Shown here: one piece after another, positions 42,406 to 53,311 of the stretch
How positions within the stretch are numbered: the stretch's first letter is position 1
How the letters are laid out: each line of letters begins with the position of its first letter
Assembly (NCBI GenBank): GCA_025558095.1
Contig: JAIVFI010000020.1
Location: forward strand, 248,001-312,000
Direction of reading: 5' to 3'
Origin: Hyaloraphidium curvatum
Taxonomy: Eukaryota > Monoblepharomycota > Hyaloraphidiomycetes > Hyaloraphidiales > Hyaloraphidiaceae
Length of the DNA stretch: 64,000 nt
Translations under genes and position numbers: made by a program
The notes under the pieces: generated by a model
The model's database searches: none
Seen by the model: only the letters and a program-made list of their open reading frames with translations
Told to the model about the DNA's origin: nothing

Positions 42406-43467
42406 ATGGCCCGCGTTGCTCCTGAAGCCGAATGCGCCGAAGTTGCCGATGCCTCGGCCATCGTCTACTCCGCTGGGAAGGACTCGCTCGGTCGGCCCAT
42501 TCTGGTCATCGCGCTCGCGAACCTGCCGGACCCTGCCCGCGTCCCGTACGATCTGTTGCTGGACGACATGGTTCGTCGAACGTCGGAGTTCGTGAGCGGA
42601 GACTACGTGCTCGTCCTCTTTGCCAAGGCCGGCACGCATTTGCCGACCACGTGGTTCCTCTACCGCGCCTATTCGACGCTCGGCCGCGCGGTACGCAAGA
42701 ACGTCAAGGCGGTTTACGTTGTGCATACTTCGACCTGGATCAAGTGGCTCTTCCACGTGTTTGCCGCGATCGTGAGCCCGAAGTTTGCGAGGAAGCTCGT
42801 CTGGATCGATCGCTTGAGCAAGCTTGCCGACTACTGCGTCGTCACGGAGATTCCGGAGGCAGTGCTGCAGTACAACAAACAGCTCGAGGATTGGGCCCCG
42901 CAACGTGTTTTCGGCACCGAACTTCCCGCTCTTGGCCTGCCGCGAATCGTCGAAGATGCTTGCGCTTCCATTGTCGAAAACGGACTCGAGATCGAAGGCA
43001 TCTTTCGGAAATCTCCGAGCGCTGCGAGAGTGCGGTCGTGGAGGGAACGTTACGAATCGGGCACGGTGGAGGGCGATGCTTTCGACGGAGATGCCAACGT
43101 CGCAGCCTCGCTGCTAAAGGCGTACGTCCGAGAAATGCCGCGGCCCATCGTCTCCAAGGACTCGTACTCGAGCCTCGGCGAAGCTTTTGGCAGCGGTGGC
43201 TGGGATCGCTTTTGGACGAAGGAGCTTATCCCAACTCTGGATCAGTCTCGCTTGAACCTGCTCACCAGACTGCTGCTGGTCCTCCATGAGGTTCAGAAGC
43301 ACGCTGGTGTGAACAAGATGTCGGCCTCGAACCTCGCTCTGGTCTGGGCTCCGAATTTTGCTGGGTCGGACATGACAATGACGGCGCAACTTGCCGAGGC
43401 GTTGGCTTTTGCCATCGAGGACCCGTCCCGTGTCGGGATCACAGAAGAGGGGTATCATCAGATCTAG
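42406..43467 (+). CDS. Sec14/CRAL-TRIO plus RhoGAP protein (ARHGAP1/p50RhoGAP-like)
   Basis: One exon of 353 residues from the Met of MARVAPEAECAE. The first part is a CRAL-TRIO/BCH-type domain (VIALANLPD, GDYVLVLFAKAG, KNVKAVYVVHTSTWIKWLF). The second is RhoGAP, with the arginine finger in EGIFRKS, KAYVREMPRPIV and NKMSASNLALVWAPN. The order and spacing match p50RhoGAP (ARHGAP1), which stimulates GTP hydrolysis by Cdc42/Rho at membranes. There is no long linker between domains, so the protein is shorter than the animal form (about 440). An upstream exon cannot be excluded, because the chain begins close to the first lipid-domain strand. Confidence 0.9.
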   Translation: MARVAPEAECAEVADASAIVYSAGKDSLGRPILVIALANLPDPARVPYDLLLDDMVRRTSEFVSGDYVLVLFAKAGTHLPTTWFLYRAYSTLGRAVRKNVKAVYVVHTSTWIKWLFHVFAAIVSPKFARKLVWIDRLSKLADYCVVTEIPEAVLQYNKQLEDWAPQRVFGTELPALGLPRIVEDACASIVENGLEIEGIFRKSPSAARVRSWRERYESGTVEGDAFDGDANVAASLLKAYVREMPRPIVSKDSYSSLGEAFGSGGWDRFWTKELIPTLDQSRLNLLTRLLLVLHEVQKHAGVNKMSASNLALVWAPNFAGSDMTMTAQLAEALAFAIEDPSRVGITEEGYHQI

Positions 43468-43539
43468 TGACCAAGTCTACAATGAAAGAGCAGCAACACT
43501 CTGCCTGCCAGTATTTACAGGATGATCTGTGCTGTTGTG

Positions 43540-44992
43540 CTATCGCACCAGCACCTTCATCCCCGCGTGCCCGTCGTCCTGGTGAAGGATCTGTCCGTTG
43601 CCCTCCACAAAATTGCTCCTCTCCCGGGTCGGGCTCATTCGCTTCATCTCGCTGACGGCGGGCGACATGTACCCGTTCGGCGCCGAGACGACATTGACTG
43701 GGCTCTCCTTGGAGTGCATGACTAGCAACCGCTGGGACGCCTGCTTGCTTTGCAGGTCCACGTAGCTGTAGTACGCTCCGCCGCAAAGCGTCAGCACAAT
43801 CCCGACCCCGTTTGTGCCGGTGATGTGGAGCGAGAAAACGGTGACGGCAATGAGGATCGAAAGAACCTGCTTTACGTTCCCTGTGCGACAAAGGACTGTC
43901 AAACGCTGACTCTTGCGGAACGAACGGCACCCCTTACCCGCAACGCCCATCGTAAGGGCACTGGTCTTCTTGTTGGCGGTGAAGCTGACCAAGTTCATGC
44001 TGAACGCGAGGATCCCGTTTCCCCCCAGCACCAAGCAAGCATAGGGGGTCCACTCGAAGTTTGCGGACATCTTGGCCAGCTCCCCGGTGTACCAAGAAGC
44101 AACAAAGGTCTGAATGCAGCCCAACGGAGCCATCCGCATGAGCAGGTCCATTGGGTGGAGCTTCAGCTCCCCGACCTGGACCTGGTTGGTCACGACGCCC
44201 TTGAGCGCCGAAAGGACGGTGCCGAGCACCGTCAAAAAGAAACCCATCATGGTGAAGTAGTAGTCGCCGTAGGTGGCGATCGCGACACCAAGAATGGTCT
44301 GTGGGCGAGACTGGACTTAGAAGGACACACGGAGCAAACAGAATGTCGACCCACGGGAAGAAGAGACACCAAAACCCTCTGCGATGGGTACTTGCTCAAC
44401 CACAAAGCGTTGATTCCAAGCACCCAAACGGGGGTCGTGGCCCGGATAACTGGGTAGGCAGGCCGCGGGATCAGTCGCCATCCCCGGGCCGGAAAGCAGG
44501 CCGATACCCACTTTGGTGAAACGGCACCGTCACCAGGTTCAAAGAAACGTTGCTCATAGCAATGTTGATAGTATAGAGGAAGCTGAATGCCAGCATGATG
44601 TAGTTTCCTCTCGGGCTAAGCTTCGCCGGCTTGAATGCCCCAGTGCTGAAGAGGATGTAGCACCCAACCGCCGAAAACAGATTATGGATCCCAGTAAGTG
44701 CCCAAGGGTATTTGAAGTTGAGGAATTGCATCGCCGCCTGGGTTCCGAATGGGACCGGCGTTGAGCGGGGACGAGTCACGGGCAAACGGCGCCACGCACC
44801 TTGTTGTAGATTGTGAGGATCAGGCCATTGAAAAAGTACGCAGCAAGCCAGAGGTAGCTGGCAGAGTGAGAGAGTTCGCCGGCGCGGGCAGGTGTCAGGA
44901 CAGCAAGGCGGGACAGGCAGAGACAAGCACCTTGTGTCCACACTGTACCGGCTCCCGCCGACACGGCCGTCCACCGCCGCGAAGACCGCCAT
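43540..44992 (-). CDS. Nucleotide-sugar / triose-phosphate translocator family transporter
   Basis: The start is at 44992 (MAVFAAVDGRVGG) and the stop at 43540, with about four introns. Exon order gives YLWLAAYFFNGLILTIYNK, then FKYPWALTGIHNLFSAVGCY, SFLYTIN IAMSNVSLNLVTVPFHQ, the block with ATTPVWVLGINA, YGDYYFTMMGFFLTVLGTV, KGVVTNQVQ, and near the end SFTANKKTSALTMGVAGNVK followed by IAVTVFSLHITG and GGAYYSYVDL. These are hallmarks of the TPT/SLC35 drug-metabolite superfamily with ten helices. The conserved NKKTSALT...GNVKQ region fits Golgi or ER nucleotide-sugar carriers of the SLC35E type. The substrate cannot be given. The C-terminal tail is cytosolic and Ser-rich. Confidence 0.83.
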
Positions 44993-45615
44993 GACCTCGG
45001 AAGAGGTAGGCGGCGGTCGCGCGGTGCAATCGCCGGGATTAGGGGCACAAATCGGTTGTCCCAACAAGCAGCTTCGAGTGGCAGGTGGGCTGGTCACCGC
45101 CGTCAGCCCAAATGCGGACGCCCGCCCTTCACACAGGATTGATCTCCAAAAAGCCGGACTGAGACTGTAAGCCACTATGAATTGTTATGAATTGTTCGAT
45201 CTGAACGATCTGTTGGTACCCGAGGAGAAGCTCGTTGGTGGGGTGACTCGTACTGATTGTCCACTAGCAAGCAACCAGCAACCACGATCTAATCTAGTCA
45301 GCCGCTAGAGTATCCAACCTAACACGCCGTAGCACCATGCAGGATGAATAGGTCGCGCGAGTTCGCCACTTCCATCCAAGGTCCACTTGCCGGCCAACCC
45401 CGTGTTCCCGCGTCGACTGCAACCATGTTAAAGCAGTCCATGTCCGAGCTCTGAATTGCAAAGGGCAGACACGTCACTTCCTGCCTGCCAATGGTACCGA
45501 GAGAGAGAGAGCTCAATCCGTCAGACACATCTTTGGCTGAATGAAGTAGTCCACGCGAGATCCCCCAACTCGAAACGCTCCACAGCACGTCCGAAGTCAA
45601 AACAATCAGTCCTCA
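44993..45615. other. Intergenic region, transporter / PET191
   Basis: No supported gene. It lies upstream of the transporter and downstream of the Pet191 stop, both on the minus strand. An inexact repeat TGAATTGTTATGAATTGTT occurs at about 45178-45196. Nothing else stands out. Confidence 0.35.
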
Positions 45616-45952
45616 TCAGTCCTCGAGTTCGCCGTCGTGTACCACGTTCATCTCTTCTTCCGTGAACTTCCTTTCCCGCATCGGCCGTGCCCGGAACCTC
45701 TTCCGCATGTCCCACTGCGCGTACGAAGCCAAGTGAGCGGCAAATCGAGATGCTTCGGACCAAGAAACCCACCATTGCCCGCTTGCAGTCCACGAAGGAG
45801 CGGAAGTAGCGCAGGCACTGGTCCGGCACGGTCCCGTCGTACTGGCCGGTCTTCAGGCACTCCTTGACGGTCTTGCCGTCCCGCAGCACGCAGTCCGACT
45901 TGAGGACGCACTCGATGACGTCCTCGCGGAGATCCTTGCAGCTCGCCGGCAT
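45616..45952 (-). CDS. PET191: Cytochrome c oxidase assembly factor Pet191/COA5
   Basis: Exons 45952-45773 and 45714-45616 (58-nt intron, phase 0) give 92 residues. The twin CX9C arrangement is intact: Cys5 with Cys15, then CLRYFRSFVDC near the end of exon 1. The downstream MWDMRKRFRARP helix corresponds to the family DMxKRF segment. Pet191 is imported into the intermembrane space by Mia40 and is needed to assemble complex IV. Small size, cysteine spacing and conserved ends make the assignment firm. Confidence 0.93.
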
Positions 45953-45982
45953 CGCGCGAGGCTCTCACACAGGCGGGTGAAG

Positions 45983-46024
45983 TTTGGTTGATGTTGGGCG
46001 ATTGGGCGAGGACGCGCCTCCCTG
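45983..46024 (+). repeat. Dispersed promoter repeat, copy 1
   Basis: This 42-nt stretch, TTTGGTTGATGTTGGGCG followed by ATTGGGCGAGGACGCGCCTC and CCTGT, recurs nearly identically at 51567-51612 in the same orientation. It begins 31 bp upstream of the Pet191 start (read outward). It contains an inverted CCAAT box (ATTGG). Confidence 0.8.
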
Positions 46025-46628
46025 TCGATGTTCGCGGCGCAGAGGAGGAAACTCGCGTCTCCCAGCATCGTCCGCAAATGAGGGCCTTGACCATCAACCA
46101 TTCCGACAAGTTGACCCCCCGAAAAGGGCGGAATAGGTAGTCTTTTGCGATGGCAAGGACGCCCCCGGCCCGAATGGACGTTGATCTATTGGTCCGTCCG
46201 CGGTAGGAAGCCAGGACCGTGGGCAGAGGCATCAACGATAGATCCGCTCCCACTGTCAATAGATCCGAGATCTTCATGAAGAGAGAATCACAAGAAGAGC
46301 ATCAGATCTCCCTCTTTGCTGGGTGATTGATCCGCCTGCTTCCGGGAGACAAGTGAGCCTCGCTTCGGCATCCGGTGGCAAGCCGGGTCGCGATTCCGCT
46401 TCATCACCCCCTCGTCGCACGCGCGCATCACGGGGCGCTCGTGCGTCGGGCCGTGCGGCTCGCATTCTACGGAATCGCCTTTGTGCGCGCTGGGCCGCGG
46501 AATCTTGGCCGGGCCCTCGCGGGAGGCCCCGGAAGCTTTGGACGCGACATTTCGAAACCGGCCCGATACGTGGCCCCGGGGCTGCACCGGCGCCGGAACG
46601 CGCGTGATTTGCCTCTTTCCTCGTCCAT
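46025..46628. other. Intergenic region upstream of the unassigned gene
   Basis: Roughly 600 bp with no coding frame I can support on either strand. It separates the divergent PET191 gene from the many-exon plus-strand region. Confidence 0.35.
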
Positions 46629-49600
46629 TTGCTGCTCTTGAACATGCCCTTTGATGCGCGGAACCCGGACCTGCGATGGGAGGGCCACCGGGCCGGGCGA
46701 TTCGCCAACATCATCAGCAGGACCACGTTCCAAACCGGACTGGAGCAACAGGCAGTAGTCTTTGTCATTGAATGCCTGCTCAAGTGCGTTTCCATCGCCC
46801 GGGACCGCGCCGTGCCGCATATGGCTTTCAAGGGAGCCTACGAGGCGGACCGTATCCTCGCGCACCCCGACGTTGACATGATGAGATATGATCACCAACT
46901 CGGCATCCTCCGGCCGACGGGTACGTTATCTGAATGCAGCTCATCGTCCCAGACCGCGCTGACGACGCCTCATTCGCAGATTTCAGCCCGCTCACCGGCG
47001 ACGTGGAGTACGCCGACAACTACATCGCCACATCGGAATTTCAGATGTTCGGCGACTACGACCTTGCCTCGTGGGATCGCGACGGCCAACTCCTGTCGGG
47101 ACACTGTGAGAGCCGCTTTGGTCTTGGCTTCAGGTCGCTTGCTGATGACCGATCACGCGTCAGTTCGGGACCCGCTCGAGATCCCTCCCCACTTGTGGGA
47201 GATGATGAGGATAACGGACAACGATCAGGACTTTGCAAAGGCGCTGAGGGTCGAATGGCCGGGGCGGCCATGTAGGTTTCGGTTGCTTTCACGGCTGACG
47301 ACAGTTGACATTGCGCTGCAGGGGTCTCGGAAAGCAACAAGCCGCCGTCGCCCTTCGAGACGTCGTACCGAAACTTCCGGGAGCGGTTCATCGTCCCGGC
47401 AATGCACGAAGACTACGGTCAGGGTCTCAGATTGCCGCTTGCTTCCGACATGCTGACGTCTTCCCCCCGACAGATTGGCCCGACGGAGATCGCGCACCGC
47501 GCTTCGACGTCCACGCTACAGAAGTGGACCCCTCGCCGGCACACCTTCGCTGCATTCCATACCTGATGGGTCACGAGATTGTGCAAGACATCGGTGCAGA
47601 ACTGGAGACCAGTCCGTCCATCATGCGTCTTGCACTCTTCCTCAGACTGATTCCTCCTGTAGGCTCTCGAGCACTTTTCGCCGAAAACTTCATCGACTAC
47701 CTGGATCGATTTTTCAAATCGCTCGTGGACGCCTGTCCGCACACGCAGAACCTCCACCCGGATGACCGCAAGCGGCTTCGTAAGCACTTCATTCTTGATT
47801 GCGTCTGGTTGTCTGACGGGCTCCGCATCTCTCTCGCAGTCAAGCGTATGCGGCTCCTGGTGTCGCCACGCGTGGTCAAGAGTCGCATGCTCTTCTTCAT
47901 GATGTTATTCTCGTCGGCATTCCTGTTCGAGGGGATCCACTTCCCTTCCGACGTCGCGCCGTACGTCAACGCCCGGCGCGCAATCGCAGGCATGATTTTG
48001 TGGGCGCTTGAGCGTTGCTTCGATGACTACGTCGTCCCTGATTTCGCTCCATCAGACGTGCTCGGCGATGGCTTCAGACCATCGCCGATTCCATTCGCGA
48101 CCTCGCTCCTTGGGATCCGGAGGTCGCTCCGACGGAGGAGAACCTTTCGTCGCGCGTTCATGCCGGCTTTTGGGGATACGTATTCGAGAATGACATGCTC
48201 GCCGCATCGCGCGCGCGTGGCTTCGTCCGGTGAGCTGCATCGTGGTCATCTCGTATCCACTTTCTCAATTCTTGCAGGTTCATGTCCTTCGCCGTGCCTC
48301 CACCGGTCAAGACGCACCCCAAGGCCAAGGTCGACCCGCCAATGAAGCTCTACTCGTCGCACTGGAACTTCACCGTCGGTGAGCTGTGATGTGCGACAGG
48401 CCGATGGATCTGTCTCTCACGCCCGTTCGTCACCAGATTCTATCGACATTTCGGGAAATACGGCGGCTCGAATCCTGGCCTTGCTCCGTATTGCCGTGAG
48501 CTGCCTTCTGCCGATGCCTTCGGCAGTCACACATCATCGCGTGCCCAGGACATCCCATTCTTGCCAGCAGGCTGGCAGCAGCCGGACCTGCCACCTTTCA
48601 TACATCGAACCAAAGCTCGTACGCAAACCAGTGGCTTTTTCATCACCGCCAAAGGCACTCCTGCCAAAGGCGACCAGCTGGTCGGCATGCAGCTTCGCAG
48701 CCAGGCGGAACTCTTTGAGCTCGAGCGCAACAAGGCGCTCGTCATGAACAAGCCTGCTTTCGCCGACCGTCGCCGGATCTTCTCCAAGGCTATCACCATG
48801 TACATCAACAAGGGCAACGAGTGGCGCGACGGTATGTCGTTTGTGAGGTTCGGCAGTTGCGGGTGATGACGACGGTGCGGCAGGAAAACCGAGCGAAGGA
48901 CCGATCCCCGTCAACCACTACCTCATAAACACCAACTCGACCGATGCGTTCCACTTGTATCGGCTCAACACAGGCGGCCTCTTGAAGTCCGACCCGTTCA
49001 AGAAGCGTGAGTTCCGTGGCTGCTTCGCGCCCAGCTCTTCTAATTCCCCGTCACGTCCCAGGGCGCCACACCACGTGGCAGGAATTGAACGGCCCGCGGT
49101 TCCGTCGCCCGCCGCGGCACTACACGCCGCCGGATCCGGCGCTTGTTGACGGGCAGTTCAACGACTTCACTCTGCAGCCAGTCACGCCACACGAGCAGTG
49201 GTACCAGCCGGGGCAGACCAATCTTGGGGCCGATCTCGGTGAGAGTTTGACGCCGTTGCACCACCGCAGACCGCTGGCTGATCGCGCTCGACTTGCAGGA
49301 TACGCGTTCGGTGCTGTTCTCGTCAACCTCAACCTCGTCCTGGACCCGCCGGACCCCGTCGGCTTCTACGACGTCGCTGGTCGGGCGAACGCGAAGGAAA
49401 CGCGACGCGAGAACGTGCGGAAGCTCCGCGGCCGGACGATTCAGTGGGTCTTCGTCGACCTTCTCTTCGGACATCTGAGTTGATTACTTTGTACAGGAAA
49501 GTCCAAGGTGGCCAACGGTTCAACGCCCTCATGCGAAGGCACAAGACCGACGAGATCAAGGGCAAGTAGCGGACCGTGGCCTGATTCTCTTTCTCCTCAC

Positions 49601-50420
49601 ACCCCCCAACAGATGCCGAGGACTTCCTCGAGGGGCGAGTCGTCGAGTTTGAGCACGGCGCGTCGCTGGAGTCCATGGGCTACTGGCTCGCCAAGCGCCA
49701 CTTTGTCGCACCCACGTGAGTCGCCTATCGCTCACGCGAGTCGAAGCGTTGACTTTGTTTCGGCAGCCTCCGCGAATACTACATGTCCCGGCGCCACCGC
49801 GCCATGCTCTTTGAGCGTCGCACAACAAGGCAGGCCACCAACTACGACCTGCAGCACCACCTGCTCAAGACCGGGGTTCGTCACCTCTCTTCCCCGCACA
49901 CCAATGCGACTAAAGTCTGCTTCTCGCCTTTCACAGATGCCATTCACCCTCCGCCAGCCTCGGCCGGGCAACGCGCGCGAGGAGGCGCAGGGATACCGCT
50001 ACCTACCTTTTGCCTGGCCGTTTGCGCGCCGCCAGGCGCCCAACGGCAAGCGGCACCACACCGCCAACCGCAAGACAAAGCGAGCGGATCGAAAGACCTG
50101 GAACGACCCCTCGATCGTCGACAGCCGGTTTCGCGCTCCGGAGTTCCAGCGCCCGCGCGGGTTTCCGAAACCGATCCGCATCGCCGTCGGCAAGGGCGGC
50201 ACGAAGCCGGACAAGCGCTACCCGCCCATCGGCGTGCGGGTGAGTTTGAAGCTCGCTAGTACTCTGCAGCATCTGAGCGTCGCACCGACAGGCAATCCTT
50301 CGCACGGCCATGTTCGAGGGTGTTCACCTCGATGGCATGACCGAGACCGGGACCACCGGCACGTGCATGCCGGCCGTCGTCGCAGACGGAGGCACCGGCC
50401 ACAAGATGAAGCGAGCAGGA
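46629..50420 (+). CDS. Many-exon gene of unknown function
   Basis: At least fourteen exons can be threaded with matched phases. The 5' ones are 46629-46920, 46980-47105, 47164-47271, 47322-47417 and 47474-48030, then 48078-48229, 48278-48378, 48437-48495 and 48549 onward to about 50420. Introns are 47-60 nt. One donor (near 49562) is GC with a perfect GCAAGT. The product would exceed 1000 residues, rich in Arg, Pro and aromatic residues. Readable stretches include SFETSYRNFRERFIVPAM-like, ESMGYWLAKRHFVAPT and LREYYMSRRHRAMLFERRTT. I recognise no domain, no signal peptide and at most one membrane-like stretch (near 47890-47930). The consistent splicing argues strongly that it is a real gene. 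The start and end are uncertain. Confidence 0.6.
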
Positions 50421-51262
50421 GTTTCAGCACGAGCAGTCGATGGAGGCGCTCGTGGTTCCTGCATCCCACGCTCGCCCGGCGCTACCCGGATGTGCGCTTC
50501 GTCCCCGATGCCATGGTGGTGGACGACGGCTCCTGCCTCACCGGTGCCGCGGCCATGGCGCAGGGAGACGTCATGCTGGCGCTGGTGCGCCGCGTGGCAT
50601 CGCCCGAAATCGCCGACCTGACGGCACGCTGTCTTCAATGAAGGATGTGTCCTTCACCGCATTGCTTTGGCCCATCTGCAGTTGTTGTGGAATACGCACC
50701 GACGTCGTCGGTACGGCAACATCACCATCACCATTCACGACTCCGATCACCAGTGAGTGATCGCCAGACGCCTTCCGCCGACTCTTGCGCTGACCATCTG
50801 ACGGTGTGGCCAGGACGAGACGCCGGAACGACGGAACCAAGCACCATAGCAAGCGGTTCTGTGTCACGGAAAGGGTTCCTGTCTCGCAGTGCACGACTCG
50901 CGATGAGGAAGGTGAGCTACGGCGCTCTGGATCTTCTTTTGCGCCGACCCAATGATCTCCTTCCCGCTTTAGAGGTCAGCACGTGGCGGCTCTTGGTCTG
51001 CGGGGGGCCGCAGGCCCAGCAGCACGACCACGGCGGTCACCGGCACCTGATCCTTCCCCGAGCCCAAGGGAGGGACGAGACGGTCTACAACCGCGACGTG
51101 CCCTCCGCGGGGCTCATGATCTACAACAACCTCTACGCCACCGAGAACCGCGGCGCCCGCCCGCCGTACAACCGGAACAAGTGGTATCGCGGCCCCGTGC
51201 CGCAGCGGATCTGGGAGGGCCACCCGCCCAACCAGGAGCTCGACGCCGCGGGGATTGGGTGA
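50421..51262 (+). CDS. Coding segment with GlxA/DJ-1 (GATase1-like) similarity, gene limits unclear
   Basis: Position 50459-50630 reads HPTLARRYPDVRFVPDAMVV..., then LTGAAAMAQGDVMLALVRR, then ASPEIADLTAR. This matches the end of the DJ-1/PfpI-like domain found in GlxA-type regulators, where a similar ARRYPDVR...DDG...T...LAL...ARRLVV block is standard. A 51-nt intron (50631-50681) would continue it as FVVEYAPTSSVRQ. A last exon ends at about 51259 with a GTGAGT donor, so more lies beyond. I could not join this in phase to the gene upstream, nor find the first part of the DJ-1 fold. It could be the 3' exons of that gene, a separate gene, or a fragment. Confidence 0.4.
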
Positions 51263-51297
51263 GTCGCTCGATCCCCCGGCGTCGGGCCGGGGGCGTC

Positions 51298-51391
51298 GAT
51301 ACCCTTATACCCGCGATACCCCTCGGACTCTCCTCTATACCTCCGGCCCGCGATGAGCTGGTCGTTCGATACCCCTGGTCGTCCGATACCC
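51298..51391 (+). repeat. Cluster of GATACCC motifs
   Basis: GATACCC occurs at 51298, 51315, 51367 and 51385, with ATACCC or TATACC variants between, in a stretch without coding potential upstream of the BAR-SH3 gene. It may be a protein-binding cluster or a decayed satellite; nothing more can be said. Confidence 0.5.
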
Positions 51392-51566
51392 TCCTCTCCT
51401 TATTGATAGAGTAGACGGCTCTCGGGAGCCGGTGCTAACCCGTGGATGGGCTGACCATAGCGATCTGCGGGCGGGGCACCATCATCTAGTTCACGCGCGA
51501 GATGCAGACGGCGCCGCATACAACGGCGTGTGATCAACGTGTCATCGCATGAAGTGTAGCAATACA

Positions 51567-51612
51567 TTTGGTTGATGTTACTTGGGCGATTGGGCGAGGA
51601 CGCGCCTCCCTG
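51567..51612 (+). repeat. Dispersed promoter repeat, copy 2
   Basis: Near-identical to 45983-46024 apart from a 4-nt insertion (ACTT, with one G fewer flanking) after TTGATGTT. It ends 22 bp upstream of the ATG of the BAR-SH3 gene, and carries the same inverted CCAAT box. Confidence 0.8.
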
Positions 51613-51634
51613 TTCAGTCACCCCATTCCACAAA

Positions 51635-53103
51635 ATGAGCTGGAAGGGCTTCAAAAAGGCGGTCGAGCGGCTGCCGCACCAGGTCATGGGCGGCGGCGCG
51701 ACGACGGTGGACGAGGACTTCAACGAGCTCGAGTCGGAGCTCAAGCACCTCGAGACGTGCGCGACGAAGCTGCGGAACGACGCGGAGAAGTTCAAGGAGG
51801 CCGTGCATGCGAGCCTGGACCACCAGGAGAAGATGGCCCAGGTCCTCTCCGAGGTGCGGCCGACCGGGGGAAGGCGCGGCGCGGCCCTGAGCACCCCGCG
51901 CAGGCCTACCAACCGATACCATCGCGCGTGCTGTCGCCCACGGGTCAGCAGCGCGAGCTGACCCAGGCTTCGGAGGAGTCGCAGAGGACGGTGCAGGAGT
52001 ACGCGGATTCAATGCGGCGGGCGAAGGAGGAGCTTATACCCGAGCTGGTCTGTGCCCGAGCGCAGTGGACCGCCCTGTTCCCTGCTTTATCCATTCGGCC
52101 GTCTCCAGGATCTCATCGACCGGCGTATCGTGCAGCCGACCAAGGATTTCCTTGAGATCATCGGGAACATCAAGAAACTGATCGTGAAGCGCGGCCACAA
52201 GCTGCTGGACTACGACCGGCACCGCCTGGCGCTCCAAAAGGCCAAGGAGCGCAAGGACCGACAGGCCGCGGACGAGCGCCGGATCGCCGAGCTCGAGCAG
52301 AAGTTCGAGCAGGCCACGCGCGAGTACACCACCATCAACAACGCCCTCCTCTCCGAGCTTCCCACCTTCCTCCAGTACCGCGTGCACTTTGTGGACCCCT
52401 GCTTCCAGACCCTCTTTGCCGTGCAGCTCCGCGTGCACCGCACCATGGCCGACACCTTCTACCGGCTGGCCCAGAACACGTGCGACCTGACCACTTCGCC
52501 GCTGGAGGGCTTCGAGCGGCGCAAGGGCGAAGGGGAGCAGCTCCTCGGGGAGCTCACCATCCTCAAGGGGTCCTGGAAGACGGCCGCGGGCGGGCCGACG
52601 CCGCAAGGGTCCACGGACGACCTGGCGTACGGGAGTCCCGTGCGGAGCAACGCGCGGGGGTCGCAGGACGGGCTGGAGGAGGGGCAGCAGGCGCCGCCGC
52701 CGTACGAGTCGGCGAAGCTGTTCCCGGCGCCGCAGCCGGCGGCCGCCGGGCCCGCCGGGCCGAGGAAACAGGCGCCGCCGCCACCTGCGGCGAAGAAGAA
52801 GCCCATGGTGCAGGCGCTCTACGACTTCGAGGCGCAGCAGCAAGGGGATCTGAGCTTCCGGAAGGTGGGGCGAGAAGGCGGCGGTGTGGTTCAGCGGCTC
52901 ACATTTCTTCCGCTTGCCTTTCCCAGGGCGACCAAATCGAGATTTTGGAGCGCACGGCGGACGTGAACGACTGGTGGACAGGGCGGATCGGGAACCGCGA
53001 GGGCCAGTTCCCTGGAAACGTAGGTCACCGCTCCTGCTTGCCAAGCTCCTCTCTCTGACCCGGCCCCGGTTCGCAAACTCGCCAGTACGTTGCAGAATTA
53101 TAG
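51635..53103 (+). CDS. RVS167: BAR-SH3 membrane-curvature protein (Rvs167/Hob1, amphiphysin family)
   Basis: Exons 51635-51853, 51904-52047, 52109-52864, 52927-53019 and 53086-53103 give 409 residues in frame. It starts with MSWKGFKKAVERLPHQVM, the N-BAR amphipathic helix typical of Rvs167 and Hob1. The BAR coiled coil runs through residues 30-240 (DLIDRRIVQPTKDFLEI, LDYDRHRLALQKAKERKD). A Pro- and Ala-rich linker leads to one SH3 domain (MVQALYDFEAQQQGDLSF / GDQIEILER...WWTGRIG / GQFPGNYVAEL). It scissions endocytic vesicles with Rvs161 and binds actin regulators through SH3. The last coding exon is only 18 nt. Confidence 0.93.
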
Positions 53104-53311
53104 TTTCTGCTCTCGTTATTTACAATTCAGGAGGAGTGCTACGTATACAAAGCGTGAGCCCAGCCCCGCCCCGTCCTCTTCGCATTAGCGCCCCGGCGCC
53201 CCATCATCCACATTGTGCACGGCATCACCGCCGGCGGGTATCGGAAAAGGCATCTCATCTCGTCGCTGCGCGCCGGCGCGCGCGGGTATCGGCCCCCGGC
53301 GGACGCGCGGC

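Noticed and set aside
42187-42903. Long minus-strand frame opposite the RhoGAP gene (frame spans 42013-42903)
   Set aside because: It is the antisense shadow of a firmly identified gene; only its last part, from the Met at 42186, belongs to a real exon (the SDR).
50714-50735. CAC/CAT run coding for consecutive histidines, as a metal-binding tag
   Set aside because: It is a simple trinucleotide repeat, and its reading frame is uncertain.
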